Source of the DNA: Fodinibacter sp038258215
Lineage (GTDB): Bacteria > Actinomycetota > Actinomycetes > Actinomycetales > Dermatophilaceae
Reading direction: 5' to 3'
Assembly (NCBI GenBank): GCA_038258215.1
Contig: JBBSQC010000025.1
Location: 1-53,094 of the forward strand
DNA length: 53,094 nt
Below the pieces are notes generated by a model. The model had not been told where the DNA came from, did not search any database, and saw only the letters and a program-made list of their open reading frames with translations. A program made the translations under genes and the position numbers. This document shows, piece after piece, positions 1-8,242 of this stretch (its first letter is position 1; each line of letters begins with the position of its first letter).

Positions 1-40
1 CACCGACCACCGACCACCGACCGAGAGGATCCATACGCTG

Positions 41-1252
41 ATGTGGCGTCAACCCAAGACCGTCTGGAGCGTCGCCTTCGCGTGCGTCGTCGCCTTCATG
101 GGGATCGGCCTCGTCGACCCCATCCTCAAGCCCATCGCCGATCAGCTCGGTGCATCGCCGTCGCAGGTCTCGCTCCTCTTCACGAGCTACATGGCCGTCA
201 TGGGCGTCGCGATGCTCATCACGGGCTGGGTCTCGAGCAGGATCGGCCCCAAGCCCACCCTGCTCCTGGGGCTCGCGATCATCATCGTCGGAGCGGGGCT
301 GGCGGGCATGCAGGACAGCATCGGCGGCGTCGTCGGCTTCCGCGCCGTCTGGGGCCTGGGCAACGCGCTGTTCATCGCGACGGCCCTGGCCACCATCGTC
401 CGCGCGGCTCGCGGCTCGGTGGCCCAGGCGATCATCCTCTACGAGGCCGCACTGGGAGTGGGGATCGCCGCCGGGCCGCTTCTCGGCGGTGCGCTGGGCT
501 CGATCTCCTGGCGTTGGCCGTTCTTCGGTGTCAGCGCGCTCATGTCCATCGCGCTCGTCACGACCTGGCTGACCCTGCCCAACAGCACACCGGAGGGCGA
601 CCCCGTCCCGTTGAGCGCCCCGCTCAAGGCCCTACGGCACGCCGGGCTCCGCACGGTCGCTGTCACCGCGCTGCTCTACAACGTCGGCTTCTTCACCCTG
701 CTGGCGTTCACCCCGTTCCCCCTCGACCTGTCCGCACACGGCGTGGGCCTGGTCTTCTTCGGCTGGGGCCTGCTCCTTGCGGTCACCTCGGTGCTCGTGG
801 CGCCGTGGGTGCAGCGCCACCTCGGCACCCTGAACGGCATCTACCTCGCGCTCGTCGGCTTCGGGCTCATCCTCGCCGCGATGGCGGTCTGGACCGACCA
901 CAAGCCGGTGCTCGTGGTCGGCGTGATCCTCTCCGGCGGGTTCCTGGGCATCAACAACACCCTCATCACCGAGACCGTCATGAAGGTGTCACCGGTGGAG
1001 CGCAGCGTGGCGTCCTCGGCCTACAGCTTCGTCCGGTTCTCCGGCGGCGCAGTGGCCCCGTGGCTCGCCGGTCGGCTCGGTGAGCGCTCCGCCCACCTGC
1101 CGTTCTGGATGGGCGCGACGGCCGTGGCGGCAGCGATCCTCGTGCTGTTCGGCGGGCGAGCCCACCTACGTGGCGTCGACTCGGGCGACGGACACGGCGT
1201 GGAGCCCGCCGGCTCGCAGACGGAGGCGGAGGCGGTCACCGTCGGCACCTGA
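41..1252 (+). CDS. MFS transporter (drug-efflux type, 12 TM)
   Basis: This is a 403-residue integral membrane protein of the major facilitator superfamily, expected to export a small molecule by proton antiport across the cytoplasmic membrane. About 12 hydrophobic segments are visible. The loop between TM2 and TM3 carries a motif-A-like GWVSSRIGPKP (residues 62-72). The C-terminal tail, after about residue 378, is hydrophilic and acidic. The ATG at 41 follows GAGAGG at 23-28. A short tandem CCGACCA repeat lies at the window edge (1-22). No regulator is adjacent, so the substrate cannot be inferred. It ends before a bidirectional terminator shared with the convergent secreted-protein gene. The family is secure; the substrate is unknown. 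Confidence 0.85.
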   Translation: MWRQPKTVWSVAFACVVAFMGIGLVDPILKPIADQLGASPSQVSLLFTSYMAVMGVAMLITGWVSSRIGPKPTLLLGLAIIIVGAGLAGMQDSIGGVVGFRAVWGLGNALFIATALATIVRAARGSVAQAIILYEAALGVGIAAGPLLGGALGSISWRWPFFGVSALMSIALVTTWLTLPNSTPEGDPVPLSAPLKALRHAGLRTVAVTALLYNVGFFTLLAFTPFPLDLSAHGVGLVFFGWGLLLAVTSVLVAPWVQRHLGTLNGIYLALVGFGLILAAMAVWTDHKPVLVVGVILSGGFLGINNTLITETVMKVSPVERSVASSAYSFVRFSGGAVAPWLAGRLGERSAHLPFWMGATAVAAAILVLFGGRAHLRGVDSGDGHGVEPAGSQTEAEAVTVGT

Positions 1253-1269
1253 GACCTGACGAGACCGAA

Positions 1270-1306
1270 CAGCCGCGCCGGGCCCTCGACGGGTCCGGCG
1301 CGGCTG
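1270..1306. terminator. Bidirectional hairpin terminator
   Basis: A 16-bp GC-rich inverted repeat (arms 1270-1285 and 1291-1306, one G-T wobble) with a 5-nt loop lies between the convergent MFS and secreted-protein genes. There is no clear T-run, as is common in actinobacterial terminators. Confidence 0.7.
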
Positions 1307-1329
1307 CGGAACAGGTGAGGCGGCTCGGG

Positions 1330-2142
1330 TCAGCTGAAGCGGAGCATGATGTTGGCGAACGCCCCGTTGAACTGGTCGGAGGCCTTCGCGACGATCGAGG
1401 CGCTGTCGTTGAGCTTGCCCCCCACGCTCAGCGGCACACCCGCGTCGAAGTCCACCGACCCGATGGGCCCGCTGGCGGTGGTTCTGGAAACCCACTGCCA
1501 GGTGTCGTTGCCCGTGCTCTTCTTGACGACGAGCGCCAGGGTCGACCCCTCACGCCTGCAGGAGATGCGGTACCACTCCCCCGGCGCGATCTCCTCCGGA
1601 GCCTGCACCAGGACGGCACCCTCGCTGCCCGCAACGCGACACGAGGGCACGTGGTGGTCCACCTGGATCTTGTACTGAGCCGTGGCGAAGTGGCCTCGCT
1701 GGAGCACGTTGTCCCCGTTGTCCGTCGACGAGCGCTCCGATGAGTTCTTGTCCACGGCGACGTCGGCACGCATCACGAAGTCGCCATCTTCCGGACTGAG
1801 CGCCGCGGGGTCCTTGCTCTCGATGGCGAGGATGGCTCGTTTGCCGTTGGACAAGGCGCTGAAGGCCGGGGTCCGCACGGCCGAGCGCTCGCCGTCCGGT
1901 CCGACGACGCGCTGGAGGGAGCCGCCACCGGAGGTTACGACGTCGAGCCCGGCCGAGCGCGCGATCGCTCCTTCGAGGGACTCCTGGCCGATGGTCTCTC
2001 CGAAGGTGACCGTCAGCTGGCGGGATGCCGCCTGCGCCGGGGCCGCGGTGAGCGCACCCAGGAGGCCCGCAGCACAGGCCGCCGCGCACAGGACCCTCGT
2101 TCCGTTCCGAGCCCGGCGATGGGATGTCGTGGTGGGGGTCAT
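1330..2142 (-). CDS. Secreted concanavalin A-like (LamG-fold) protein
   Basis: This 270-residue protein has a Sec signal peptide: basic n-region, hydrophobic stretch about residues 17-36, and an AQA cleavage site after residue 38. The mature part is beta-rich. A stretch around residues 120-200 (DNGDNVLQRG, then YKIQVDHHVPSCRVAGSEG and WYRISCRREG) resembles the lectin/LamG-fold secreted proteins common in actinobacteria. These are usually annotated only as hypothetical. The ATG at 2142 follows AGGAG about 6 bases upstream. It stands alone, convergent with the MFS gene, with soxR upstream on the same strand. Binding to extracellular glycans is an inference from the fold and is not shown here. 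Confidence 0.7.
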   Translation of the reverse strand: MTPTTTSHRRARNGTRVLCAAACAAGLLGALTAAPAQAASRQLTVTFGETIGQESLEGAIARSAGLDVVTSGGGSLQRVVGPDGERSAVRTPAFSALSNGKRAILAIESKDPAALSPEDGDFVMRADVAVDKNSSERSSTDNGDNVLQRGHFATAQYKIQVDHHVPSCRVAGSEGAVLVQAPEEIAPGEWYRISCRREGSTLALVVKKSTGNDTWQWVSRTTASGPIGSVDFDAGVPLSVGGKLNDSASIVAKASDQFNGAFANIMLRFS

Positions 2143-2281
2143 GAGATGAGCTCCTGGGGAGGGGACGGCAAACGTCTGGGGTGGAACGTCGGGTCGTGAC
2201 TGTGCCGGAATGAGGCGACATCGTCACGAACCGCCAACTGGATGCCGGTGGGCGCCTAGAGCACAGTAACCGGCGGTAAGC

Positions 2282-2300
2282 CCGCGAAGGGCCTTCGCGG
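2282..2300 (-). terminator. Possible soxR terminator hairpin
   Basis: Nine-base arms CCGCGAAGG and CCTTCGCGG are separated by one base, giving an effective 6-bp stem and 7-nt loop. The element lies 18 bases beyond the soxR stop. It has no T-run, so termination is only probable. Confidence 0.45.
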
Positions 2301-2317
2301 CACATTTGGTCAAACAA

Positions 2318-2770
2318 TCAACCTCGAGCGGCCCGGGGCCACCGCCTCGCACCGGGTCCTTCGCTGGCGAGCGTGTCCCCGGGGTTGTAGACCGGACACG
2401 AGCGGAGCGAGAGGCACCCGCACCCGATGCACGACGACAGGTCGTCCCGCACCTTGGTCATCGCCACGATCCGGGCGGTGAGCAGCGCCTGCCACCGCGT
2501 GGAGAGCCTGGTCCAGTCCCGTTTCGTCGGGGGGCGGTCGTCCGGGAGTGCCTCGAGCGCCTCCCCGATCTCGTTGAGGGACAGCCCGAACCGCTGGCCG
2601 GCGCGCACGACCGCGATCCGCCGCAGCGTGTGCCGCTCGAAGCGCCGCTGGTTCCCTGCGGTCCGCACCGAGCTCACCAGCCCGCGATCCTCGTAGAAGC
2701 GCACCGCCGCGACACTAATCCCCGACCGGTGAGCGACCTCCCCGATGGTCAGCTGATCACGTCGGTCCAC
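2318..2770 (-). CDS. soxR: Redox-sensitive transcriptional activator SoxR
   Basis: This MerR-family regulator senses redox-cycling compounds through a [2Fe-2S] cluster and activates promoters with over-long spacers by DNA distortion. The 150-residue reading starts at the GTG at 2770, giving VDRRDQLTIGEVAHRSGIS. The N-terminal winged HTH spans residues 6-75 (TIGEVAHRSGIS, VRFYEDRGL). A dimerisation helix follows, then the cluster motif Cys114-X2-Cys117-X-Cys119-X5-Cys125, which is the SoxR signature. An upstream in-frame extension runs through the divergent promoter and was rejected. The gene is divergent from an MFS pump and shares the promoter region at 2790-2820, so the pump is the likely target. 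In Streptomyces, SoxR controls responses to redox-active metabolites rather than soxS. Confidence 0.93.
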   Translation of the reverse strand: MDRRDQLTIGEVAHRSGISVAAVRFYEDRGLVSSVRTAGNQRRFERHTLRRIAVVRAGQRFGLSLNEIGEALEALPDDRPPTKRDWTRLSTRWQALLTARIVAMTKVRDDLSSCIGCGCLSLRSCPVYNPGDTLASEGPGARRWPRAARG

Positions 2771-2789
2771 GCGTCGATCGTAGGCCGGT

Positions 2790-2820
2790 TTGACCTTCAG
2801 CGCACTTGAGGTTTGAGACT
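2790..2820 (+). promoter_or_regulatory. SoxR-type promoter of the MFS gene
   Basis: TTGACC (2790-2795) serves as -35 and GAGACT (2815-2820) as -10, with a 19-bp spacer holding an imperfect 18-bp dyad at 2794-2811 (CCTTCAGCG / CACTTGAGG). The layout lines up base for base with the enterobacterial soxS promoter: -35, right half-site CTTGAGG and -10 all fall at the same offsets. A 19-bp spacer is diagnostic of MerR-family activation. The predicted start would be at or very near the ATG at 2827, so the mRNA may be leaderless. Confidence 0.75.
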
Positions 2821-2826
2821 CTCCCC

Positions 2827-4251
2827 ATGACGACCACCGACGAACCCGGTGCGGCGGCGAGCGAGTCGGCCGCGCACCGCCCACCCGCCCGGCTGCTGCA
2901 CCGCGAGAACCTGCCCGTCGTCGCGGGTGTCGTCGCCCTGGTGACCCTCGCGGCGTTCGAGAACCGGGCCGTCATGACGATCCTGCCGACCGTGGTCCGC
3001 GACCTCGACGGCTGGTCGCTCTACGGCGCCTCCACGGGAACCGCCCTCGTGACCTTCACCGTGGCGATGGCCTGGTCGGGTGGCTGGACCGACCGTCGGG
3101 GCCCGCGCCCGGTGCTCGTCTTGGGCATCGCCGCCTTCGTGCTCGCCCAGGTCGTGTCCGCTCTGGCGCCGACGATGGCGGTGTTCGTCGCGGGTCGGGC
3201 GGCGTCAGGGGCGGCGGAGGCGCTCATCGACACCGCACTCATGGTGCTCGTGGCGCAGGCGCTCCCCCCGGACCTGCGCGCCAAGGTCTTCGCCTCCTTC
3301 GCGGCGGCCTGGATCCTGCCCTCCCTCCTCGGTCCGGGCATCGCTGGAGCCGTGGACGCCGTCGCCGGCTGGCGCGCGGTGTTCGTCGTCCCCCTCCTCA
3401 TCGTGCCGGTGAGCCTCGTACTCGTGCGCTCCGCCCTCGCCCGCACCCACCCGGGGGCGGGCGCCGATGACGTGTCGGCGGCGCGGGGGTCTCGACGTCG
3501 GGTGACCGCCGCCCTCGTGTTGGCGGGCGGCCTCACCGTCACGACCCTTGCCTCGCCACTCCTGTCCACCCCCGGGACCCGCAGGGTCGGCCTCCTCGCC
3601 ATCGCGCTGGGCCTGCTCGCGGTGGTCGCCGGCGCGAGCCGCGCCCTGCCGGCCGGGACGACGCGGCTGGTTGTCGGGGTGCCGGCCGTCGTGGCGGTGC
3701 GGCTGCTCGTCGCGGCCGCCTTCACCGGGGTCGGGGGCCTCATCCCCCTCATGCTCGTGCAGACCCGAGGGGCCTCGACGGCCCTTGCCGGCGTCTCGCT
3801 CTCCATCACCGGCGTTCTGTGGGCCCTTGGCTCCTGGCTCAACAGCACGCACCTCGCACAGTCACGGGTCCCGGCCTTCCAACGACTCCGGATCGGGTCC
3901 GGCCTCATCGCCGCCGGCTCGCTCGGCCCGGTGCTGTTGTCCCTCGACAGGGTCGGCATGGTGCCCGGCATGCTCGGCTGGGCGCTCGCCGCACTCGGCA
4001 TGGGGATCCTCTCCCCGACGCTCGCCACCGAGCTGCTCTCGCTCTCACCCCCCTCGGAGCAGGGCCGGGCGAGCGCCGCTCAGGGCCTGGCCATCTCGAC
4101 CGGGGTCGCGCTCCAGACCGGGGTGGTCGGCGGGGTCGTCGCCTGGCAGGGAGCAGAGATGGGCGGGGCCGCATTCGCCGCGGTGATGGCCACCGGCGGT
4201 GCCACCGCCGTCCTGGCCGCCATCGCCTCGGGGCGCGCGCGGACGACGTAG
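2827..4251 (+). CDS. MFS exporter, predicted SoxR target
   Basis: This is a 474-residue major facilitator protein with about 14 hydrophobic segments, typical of the DHA2-like drug exporters. The N-terminal 28 residues are hydrophilic, TM1 follows, and the motif-A loop GWTDRRGPRP is at residues 86-95. The ATG at 2827 is preferred over the TTG at 2806, because the TTG lies inside the SoxR-box promoter. Its divergent pairing with soxR suggests export of redox-active toxins such as phenazines or quinones; this is inferred from the control region, not from substrate residues. A decayed oxidoreductase gene follows 1 base after the stop. Confidence 0.87.
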   Translation: MTTTDEPGAAASESAAHRPPARLLHRENLPVVAGVVALVTLAAFENRAVMTILPTVVRDLDGWSLYGASTGTALVTFTVAMAWSGGWTDRRGPRPVLVLGIAAFVLAQVVSALAPTMAVFVAGRAASGAAEALIDTALMVLVAQALPPDLRAKVFASFAAAWILPSLLGPGIAGAVDAVAGWRAVFVVPLLIVPVSLVLVRSALARTHPGAGADDVSAARGSRRRVTAALVLAGGLTVTTLASPLLSTPGTRRVGLLAIALGLLAVVAGASRALPAGTTRLVVGVPAVVAVRLLVAAAFTGVGGLIPLMLVQTRGASTALAGVSLSITGVLWALGSWLNSTHLAQSRVPAFQRLRIGSGLIAAGSLGPVLLSLDRVGMVPGMLGWALAALGMGILSPTLATELLSLSPPSEQGRASAAQGLAISTGVALQTGVVGGVVAWQGAEMGGAAFAAVMATGGATAVLAAIASGRARTT

Positions 4252-4252
4252 C

Positions 4253-4402
4253 GTGAGCCGCACGGACCTTCGCATCTTCCGCCAACCTCAGTGGGCGCGA
4301 GCCACGACGACCTGCTCGCCGTGGCCCGCGCGACCCAGGACCTCAGGTGCTGGACCTCGGCGACCTCGACCACCTGGCCGACGTCCACGAGGCGTCGGGC
4401 CC
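4253..4402 (+). pseudogene. Scar of an LLM-class F420-dependent oxidoreductase gene
   Basis: The first codons (GTG at 4253) read SRTDLRIFRQPQ, and after a one-base deletion the next frame reads ASHDDLLAVARATQDL. Together these match the usual start of luciferase-like F420-dependent oxidoreductases (DLRIF-EPQ-GASYDDLLAVARATEDLGF). The sequence then jumps directly to QVLDLGDLDHLADV in another frame. That matches the usual end of the same family (QVLDL-DLDHLELV). About 250 or more residues in between are missing. The C-terminal frame runs into the 3' end of purD without its own stop. What is seen is two terminal remnants joined, with a frameshift. The inference is an internal deletion of a gene that was once the downstream partner of the MFS pump. 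Confidence 0.65.
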
Positions 4403-5695
4403 TCAGGCCTTAGCGTCGAGCAGCACCTCTCCGCGCTCGGCGCGCAGGGCGATGTCGGTGCGGTGGTGTGATCCCGGGAGGTCGATGCCGTCCACGGCGG
4501 CGTAGACACGCTCCCGGGCCGCAGCGAGCGAGTCGCCGGTGGCGACGACCGACAGCACCCGACCCCCCGATGACACCAGGAGGCCTTCGGCATCTCGCGC
4601 CGTGCCGGCGTGCAGGACGTATGCCGCAGGCGAGCCGGCCACGGCATCCGCACCGGTGATCGGGTCACCCGTGCGGGGGGTCGCCGGGTAGTCGGCAGCC
4701 GCGAGCACCACCGTCACCGCGTGGTCCTCGGACCAACGCAGCGGCTCGATGTCACCGAGCCTCCCGCTGGCGGCGGCGTGGAGCAGACCGCCGAGCGGGG
4801 TCAGCAGACGGACGAGCACGACCTGCGTCTCGGGGTCGCCGAACCGGGCGTTGAACTCGATGACCCGCGGACCGCGCGCGGTGAGGGCCAGCCCGACGTA
4901 GAGGACCCCGGCGAACGGCGTGCCGCGTCGGCGCATCTCGTCCACCGTCGGCTGCGCCACGCGGGCCACGACGTCGGCCACCAGACCCGCCGGCGCCCAG
5001 TCGAGCGGGCTGTAGGCGCCCATCCCCCCGGTGTTGGGACCGGTGTCGTCGTCCCCGACCCGCTTGAAGTCCTGCGCCGGGCTCAGGGGCACCACGGTCG
5101 TCCCGTCACTCAGGCAGAACAGCGACACCTCCGGTCCCGCGAGGTACTCCTCCACCACGACCCGGCCGTCCTCCTTGGCCAGGCACGCACCCGCGTGCTC
5201 GAGGGCCGCGTCCCGGTCGTCGGTGACCACCACACCCTTGCCGCCGGCGAGGCCGTCGTCCTTCACCACGTGTGGCGCGCCCAGGGCGTCGAGGGCGTCG
5301 GCCACCTCCTCGATGGTCGTGCACACGTGCGCGAGGCCGGTGGGGACCTCCGCGGCCGACATGACCTCCTTGGCGAAGGCCTTGCTGCCCTCGAGCCGGG
5401 CCGCCGCGGCGGAGGGGCCGAAGCAGGCGATCCCGGCGGCCCGCACCGCGTCGGCCACACCGGCGACGAGCGGGGCCTCGGGCCCGATCACCACGAGGTC
5501 CACCCCGAGGCGCGTAGCGAGGCCGACGACACCGTCGCGGTCGGTGACACCGCCCGGCAGTGACTCGCAGCGGGCGACCGCCTCGATGCCGGGATTGCCG
5601 GGGGCGGCCACCACGGCGTCGACGGTCTGGTCGAGCGAGAGGGAGCGGACGAGCGCGTGCTCGCGGGCCCCGGAGCCGATGACGAGAACCTTCAC
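4403..5695 (-). CDS. purD: Phosphoribosylamine-glycine ligase (GAR synthetase)
   Basis: This cytoplasmic ATP-grasp enzyme joins phosphoribosylamine and glycine in the second step of purine synthesis. The 430-residue length fits the family. The N-terminal GSGAREHAL (residues 7-15), PGNPG at 32-36, the ATP-grasp lid VKDDGLAGGKGV (144-155) and the C-terminal ARFGDPETQ motif are all present. The ATG start gives MKVLVIGSGAREHAL, as expected. It is not in a purine operon here: its neighbours are the oxidoreductase scar downstream and the divergent HelD gene upstream, and purA lies 7 kb away. The stop overlaps the edge of the pseudogene on the other strand. Confidence 0.97.
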   Translation of the reverse strand: MKVLVIGSGAREHALVRSLSLDQTVDAVVAAPGNPGIEAVARCESLPGGVTDRDGVVGLATRLGVDLVVIGPEAPLVAGVADAVRAAGIACFGPSAAAARLEGSKAFAKEVMSAAEVPTGLAHVCTTIEEVADALDALGAPHVVKDDGLAGGKGVVVTDDRDAALEHAGACLAKEDGRVVVEEYLAGPEVSLFCLSDGTTVVPLSPAQDFKRVGDDDTGPNTGGMGAYSPLDWAPAGLVADVVARVAQPTVDEMRRRGTPFAGVLYVGLALTARGPRVIEFNARFGDPETQVVLVRLLTPLGGLLHAAASGRLGDIEPLRWSEDHAVTVVLAAADYPATPRTGDPITGADAVAGSPAAYVLHAGTARDAEGLLVSSGGRVLSVVATGDSLAAARERVYAAVDGIDLPGSHHRTDIALRAERGEVLLDAKA

Positions 5696-5792
5696 GCGAC
5701 CAATCTAGGGGTGGACGCCACGGAGGGCGTGGGCGTCCCGGCATACTGGTGTGTTCCGTCATCCCGAGCCACCCACGAGGAGACACCGCTCC

Positions 5793-8006
5793 GTGACCGC
5801 ACCCCACCCCGGCCCGCCCGAGGCCGCGCCCGACGTCGCCGGTGAGATCGCCCGCGAGCAGGCGCACGTCGACCGCGTCTACGCGGAGCTGGAGAAGGCG
5901 ACCCTGCGCGCGGCCGACGTCGAGGCCGACGGCATGGCCCGCGGCCGGACCTCGCGCACCGGCGACGTGCGCGACGAGGAGATGACCGGGCTCTTCGAGC
6001 GCGACGCCCTGGTCTACGCCGCGGCCCGGCGGAGATCCACCATCGAGAAGCAGTACGAGGGCCTGGTCTTCGGGCGCCTCGACCTCGGGGACGAGCAGTC
6101 GACCTCGGCGCAGCGCGACGTGCGCTACATCGGCCGACTCGGCGTGCGCGACGACGACTACGAACCCCTCGTCATCGACTGGCGCGCCCCCGCGGCCTCG
6201 GCGTTCTACCGCGCCACACCCGTCGACCCGATGGGCGTGATCCGTCGACGGGTGCTGCGCTGCCGCGGGGCTGCCGTCGTCGGCGTCGAGGACGACCTCA
6301 TGGTGCCCGAGGCCCCCGAGGACATCGTCGTGGTCGGCGACGGCGCCCTCATCGCGGCGCTCACCCGTAGCCGGGGTCGCCAGATGCGCGACATCGTCGC
6401 CACCATCCAGCGTCACCAGGACGAGGCAATCCGTGCGCCGTCGCGGGGGGTCACCGAGATCAGCGGCGGGCCCGGCACCGGCAAGACGGTCGTGGCCCTG
6501 CACCGAGCGGCATACCTGTTGTATGCCGAGCGGCGGCGGTTCGAGAACGGCGGCATCCTCGTGGTCGGCCCGTCCGCGGCCTACACGGCATACATCGAGC
6601 GGGTGCTGCCGAGCCTGGGTGAGGAGTCCGTGGCGCTGCGGGCGCTGGGCGACCTGGTGGACGGCATCACGGCCGCTCGCGTGGACACCCCCGAGGTGGC
6701 GGCCATCAAGGGGTCCCTGCACATCCGCCGGTTACTGTCCCGCCTGGCCTCCGCACCGCCGACCGGTGCGCCGCGCGAGTTCCGGTCCTTCGTCGCCGGG
6801 ACGGCCGTGCGGCTGGACGACCGCGCCCTGCGCCGGGTGCGTTCGGAGGTGCTCCGCGGGCACCAGCACAACCTCGCGACCGCAGCGGCACGCTCCGCGC
6901 TCGCCGAGGCCGCGTGGCGCTCGGTGCGCGAGGGAGAGCGGGACGTCTTCCTCGACGCGTTCGAGGAGTCCCGCGACGTCGACGAGTTCATGGCGGGGTG
7001 GTGGCGCCAGGTGGACCCCCGAGAGCTCCTGCTCGGACTCGCCGACACCGACCACGTGTACGCCGTCTCCCGCGGAGTCCTCACCCACGAGGAGGGCGCG
7101 GCGCTCGCCCACTCCTACCGGGAGGCCATCGAGGAGGGCACCTGGTCGGTGGCCGACGCGGGACTCGTCGACGACCTGGTCGCCCGGCTGGGCACCGTGC
7201 AGATGGCCGACCGTGAGGACGTCGGATTCTACGACATCGAGGAGCTCGAGGACCTCTCGTCCTACGGGGTGGTGGACGTGCGCGCCGGGGTGGACCGCAG
7301 GGTGCCGGCCGATCGCACGGCGCCCATCCTCAGACCGTCCGATGCCCGGTCACGGCTCATGGCGGGGCACCTCGATCGACCGTCGTCCTACGCTCACGTG
7401 CTGGTCGACGAGGCGCAGGATCTCTCGCCGATGCAGTGGCGGATGCTGGGTCGCCGCGGTCGCTCGGCGTCATGGACGGTCGTCGGCGATGCGGCCCAGT
7501 CGTCGTGGGGGGACCTGGCCGAGTCGGTCCGGGCGCGGGAGGAGGCCTTCACCGGGCAGCAGCGCCGCGCCTTCCACATGGACACCAACTACCGCAACGC
7601 CCGGGAGATCTTCGACCACGCGCGAGACGTCATCCTGCCGATCGTGCCCGACGCCGACATCCCACGGGCGGTGCGCGAGACCGGTGTCGACCCCCAGGAC
7701 AGGGTGGTCGAGGGGTCGGTGGCCGAGGCCGCCGCGGATGCCGTGGAGCAGCTGCTCGGCGAGGTCGACGGCTCGATCGCGGTCATCCCGGCCAAGCGCT
7801 GGGAGCACCGGCTCTCGGCGCTGCACGACTCCGGGGAGGGGCGGGTGCAGGTCATCGACCCGCTCTCGACCAAGGGCCTGGAGTGGGACGCGACGGTCGT
7901 CGTCGACCCCGACGGCATCGCCCAGGAGTCGCCCGGAGGGGTGCGCGTGCTCTACGTCGTGCTGACCCGCGCCGCGCATCGGATGCACGTGCTGCGCCCG
8001 GCCTGA
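5793..8006 (+). CDS. helD: HelD-like RNA polymerase-associated helicase
   Basis: This 737-residue UvrD/SF1-type ATPase matches actinobacterial HelD, which binds stalled RNA polymerase and releases it from nucleic acid. The N-terminal coiled-coil arm (residues about 10-60) precedes a HelD-specific region with VIDWRAPAASAFYRA. Walker A is GGPGTGKT (225-232), the Walker B/motif II is DEAQD (539-543), and NYRNA and the late LTRA motif follow. The GTG at 5793 has GAGGAG 10 bases upstream and is preferred to an upstream extension with no ribosome-binding site. Some HelD proteins (HelR) give rifamycin tolerance, but no rifamycin-associated palindrome was seen upstream. DNA unwinding should not be assumed, since HelD works mainly on polymerase. 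Confidence 0.88.
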   Translation: MTAPHPGPPEAAPDVAGEIAREQAHVDRVYAELEKATLRAADVEADGMARGRTSRTGDVRDEEMTGLFERDALVYAAARRRSTIEKQYEGLVFGRLDLGDEQSTSAQRDVRYIGRLGVRDDDYEPLVIDWRAPAASAFYRATPVDPMGVIRRRVLRCRGAAVVGVEDDLMVPEAPEDIVVVGDGALIAALTRSRGRQMRDIVATIQRHQDEAIRAPSRGVTEISGGPGTGKTVVALHRAAYLLYAERRRFENGGILVVGPSAAYTAYIERVLPSLGEESVALRALGDLVDGITAARVDTPEVAAIKGSLHIRRLLSRLASAPPTGAPREFRSFVAGTAVRLDDRALRRVRSEVLRGHQHNLATAAARSALAEAAWRSVREGERDVFLDAFEESRDVDEFMAGWWRQVDPRELLLGLADTDHVYAVSRGVLTHEEGAALAHSYREAIEEGTWSVADAGLVDDLVARLGTVQMADREDVGFYDIEELEDLSSYGVVDVRAGVDRRVPADRTAPILRPSDARSRLMAGHLDRPSSYAHVLVDEAQDLSPMQWRMLGRRGRSASWTVVGDAAQSSWGDLAESVRAREEAFTGQQRRAFHMDTNYRNAREIFDHARDVILPIVPDADIPRAVRETGVDPQDRVVEGSVAEAAADAVEQLLGEVDGSIAVIPAKRWEHRLSALHDSGEGRVQVIDPLSTKGLEWDATVVVDPDGIAQESPGGVRVLYVVLTRAAHRMHVLRPA

Positions 8007-8143
8007 CCGGTCACAGTTGCGTCACGACCTCGGCCGTGGTTCGCCAAAATGACCTTCCAGCGTCAAGGGTGGGGGGAGGACCGCCTCCCTGCCCGGCACA
8101 GTCGGCGCCCGGTCGGCGTGGGCTCTCGGGCTCTCGCGACCGT

Positions 8144-8192
8144 TGCGCCGCAGGCGCACGGACAAGGGGCGCCGGGTGCAGCAGAGCACCCG
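8144..8192. other. Two small stem-loops upstream of the osmoprotectant-binding protein gene
   Basis: A perfect 6-bp stem with GCA loop (8144-8158) and a perfect 7-bp stem with 6-nt loop (8173-8192) lie in the 236-base gap between helD and the binding-protein gene. They may end helD transcription or shape the leader. No promoter could be assigned with confidence. Confidence 0.3.
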
Positions 8193-8242
8193 ACCGACAC
8201 GATTTAGACGGCACGATTCGACGACACGAAGGTGACACACGC

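Noticed and set aside
2806..2826. TTG start at 2806 for the SoxR-controlled MFS gene
   Set aside because: The codon lies inside the SoxR-box spacer, upstream of the predicted transcription start.
5696..5792. Rifamycin-associated element upstream of helD
   Set aside because: No long GC-rich inverted repeat of the expected type is present between purD and helD.
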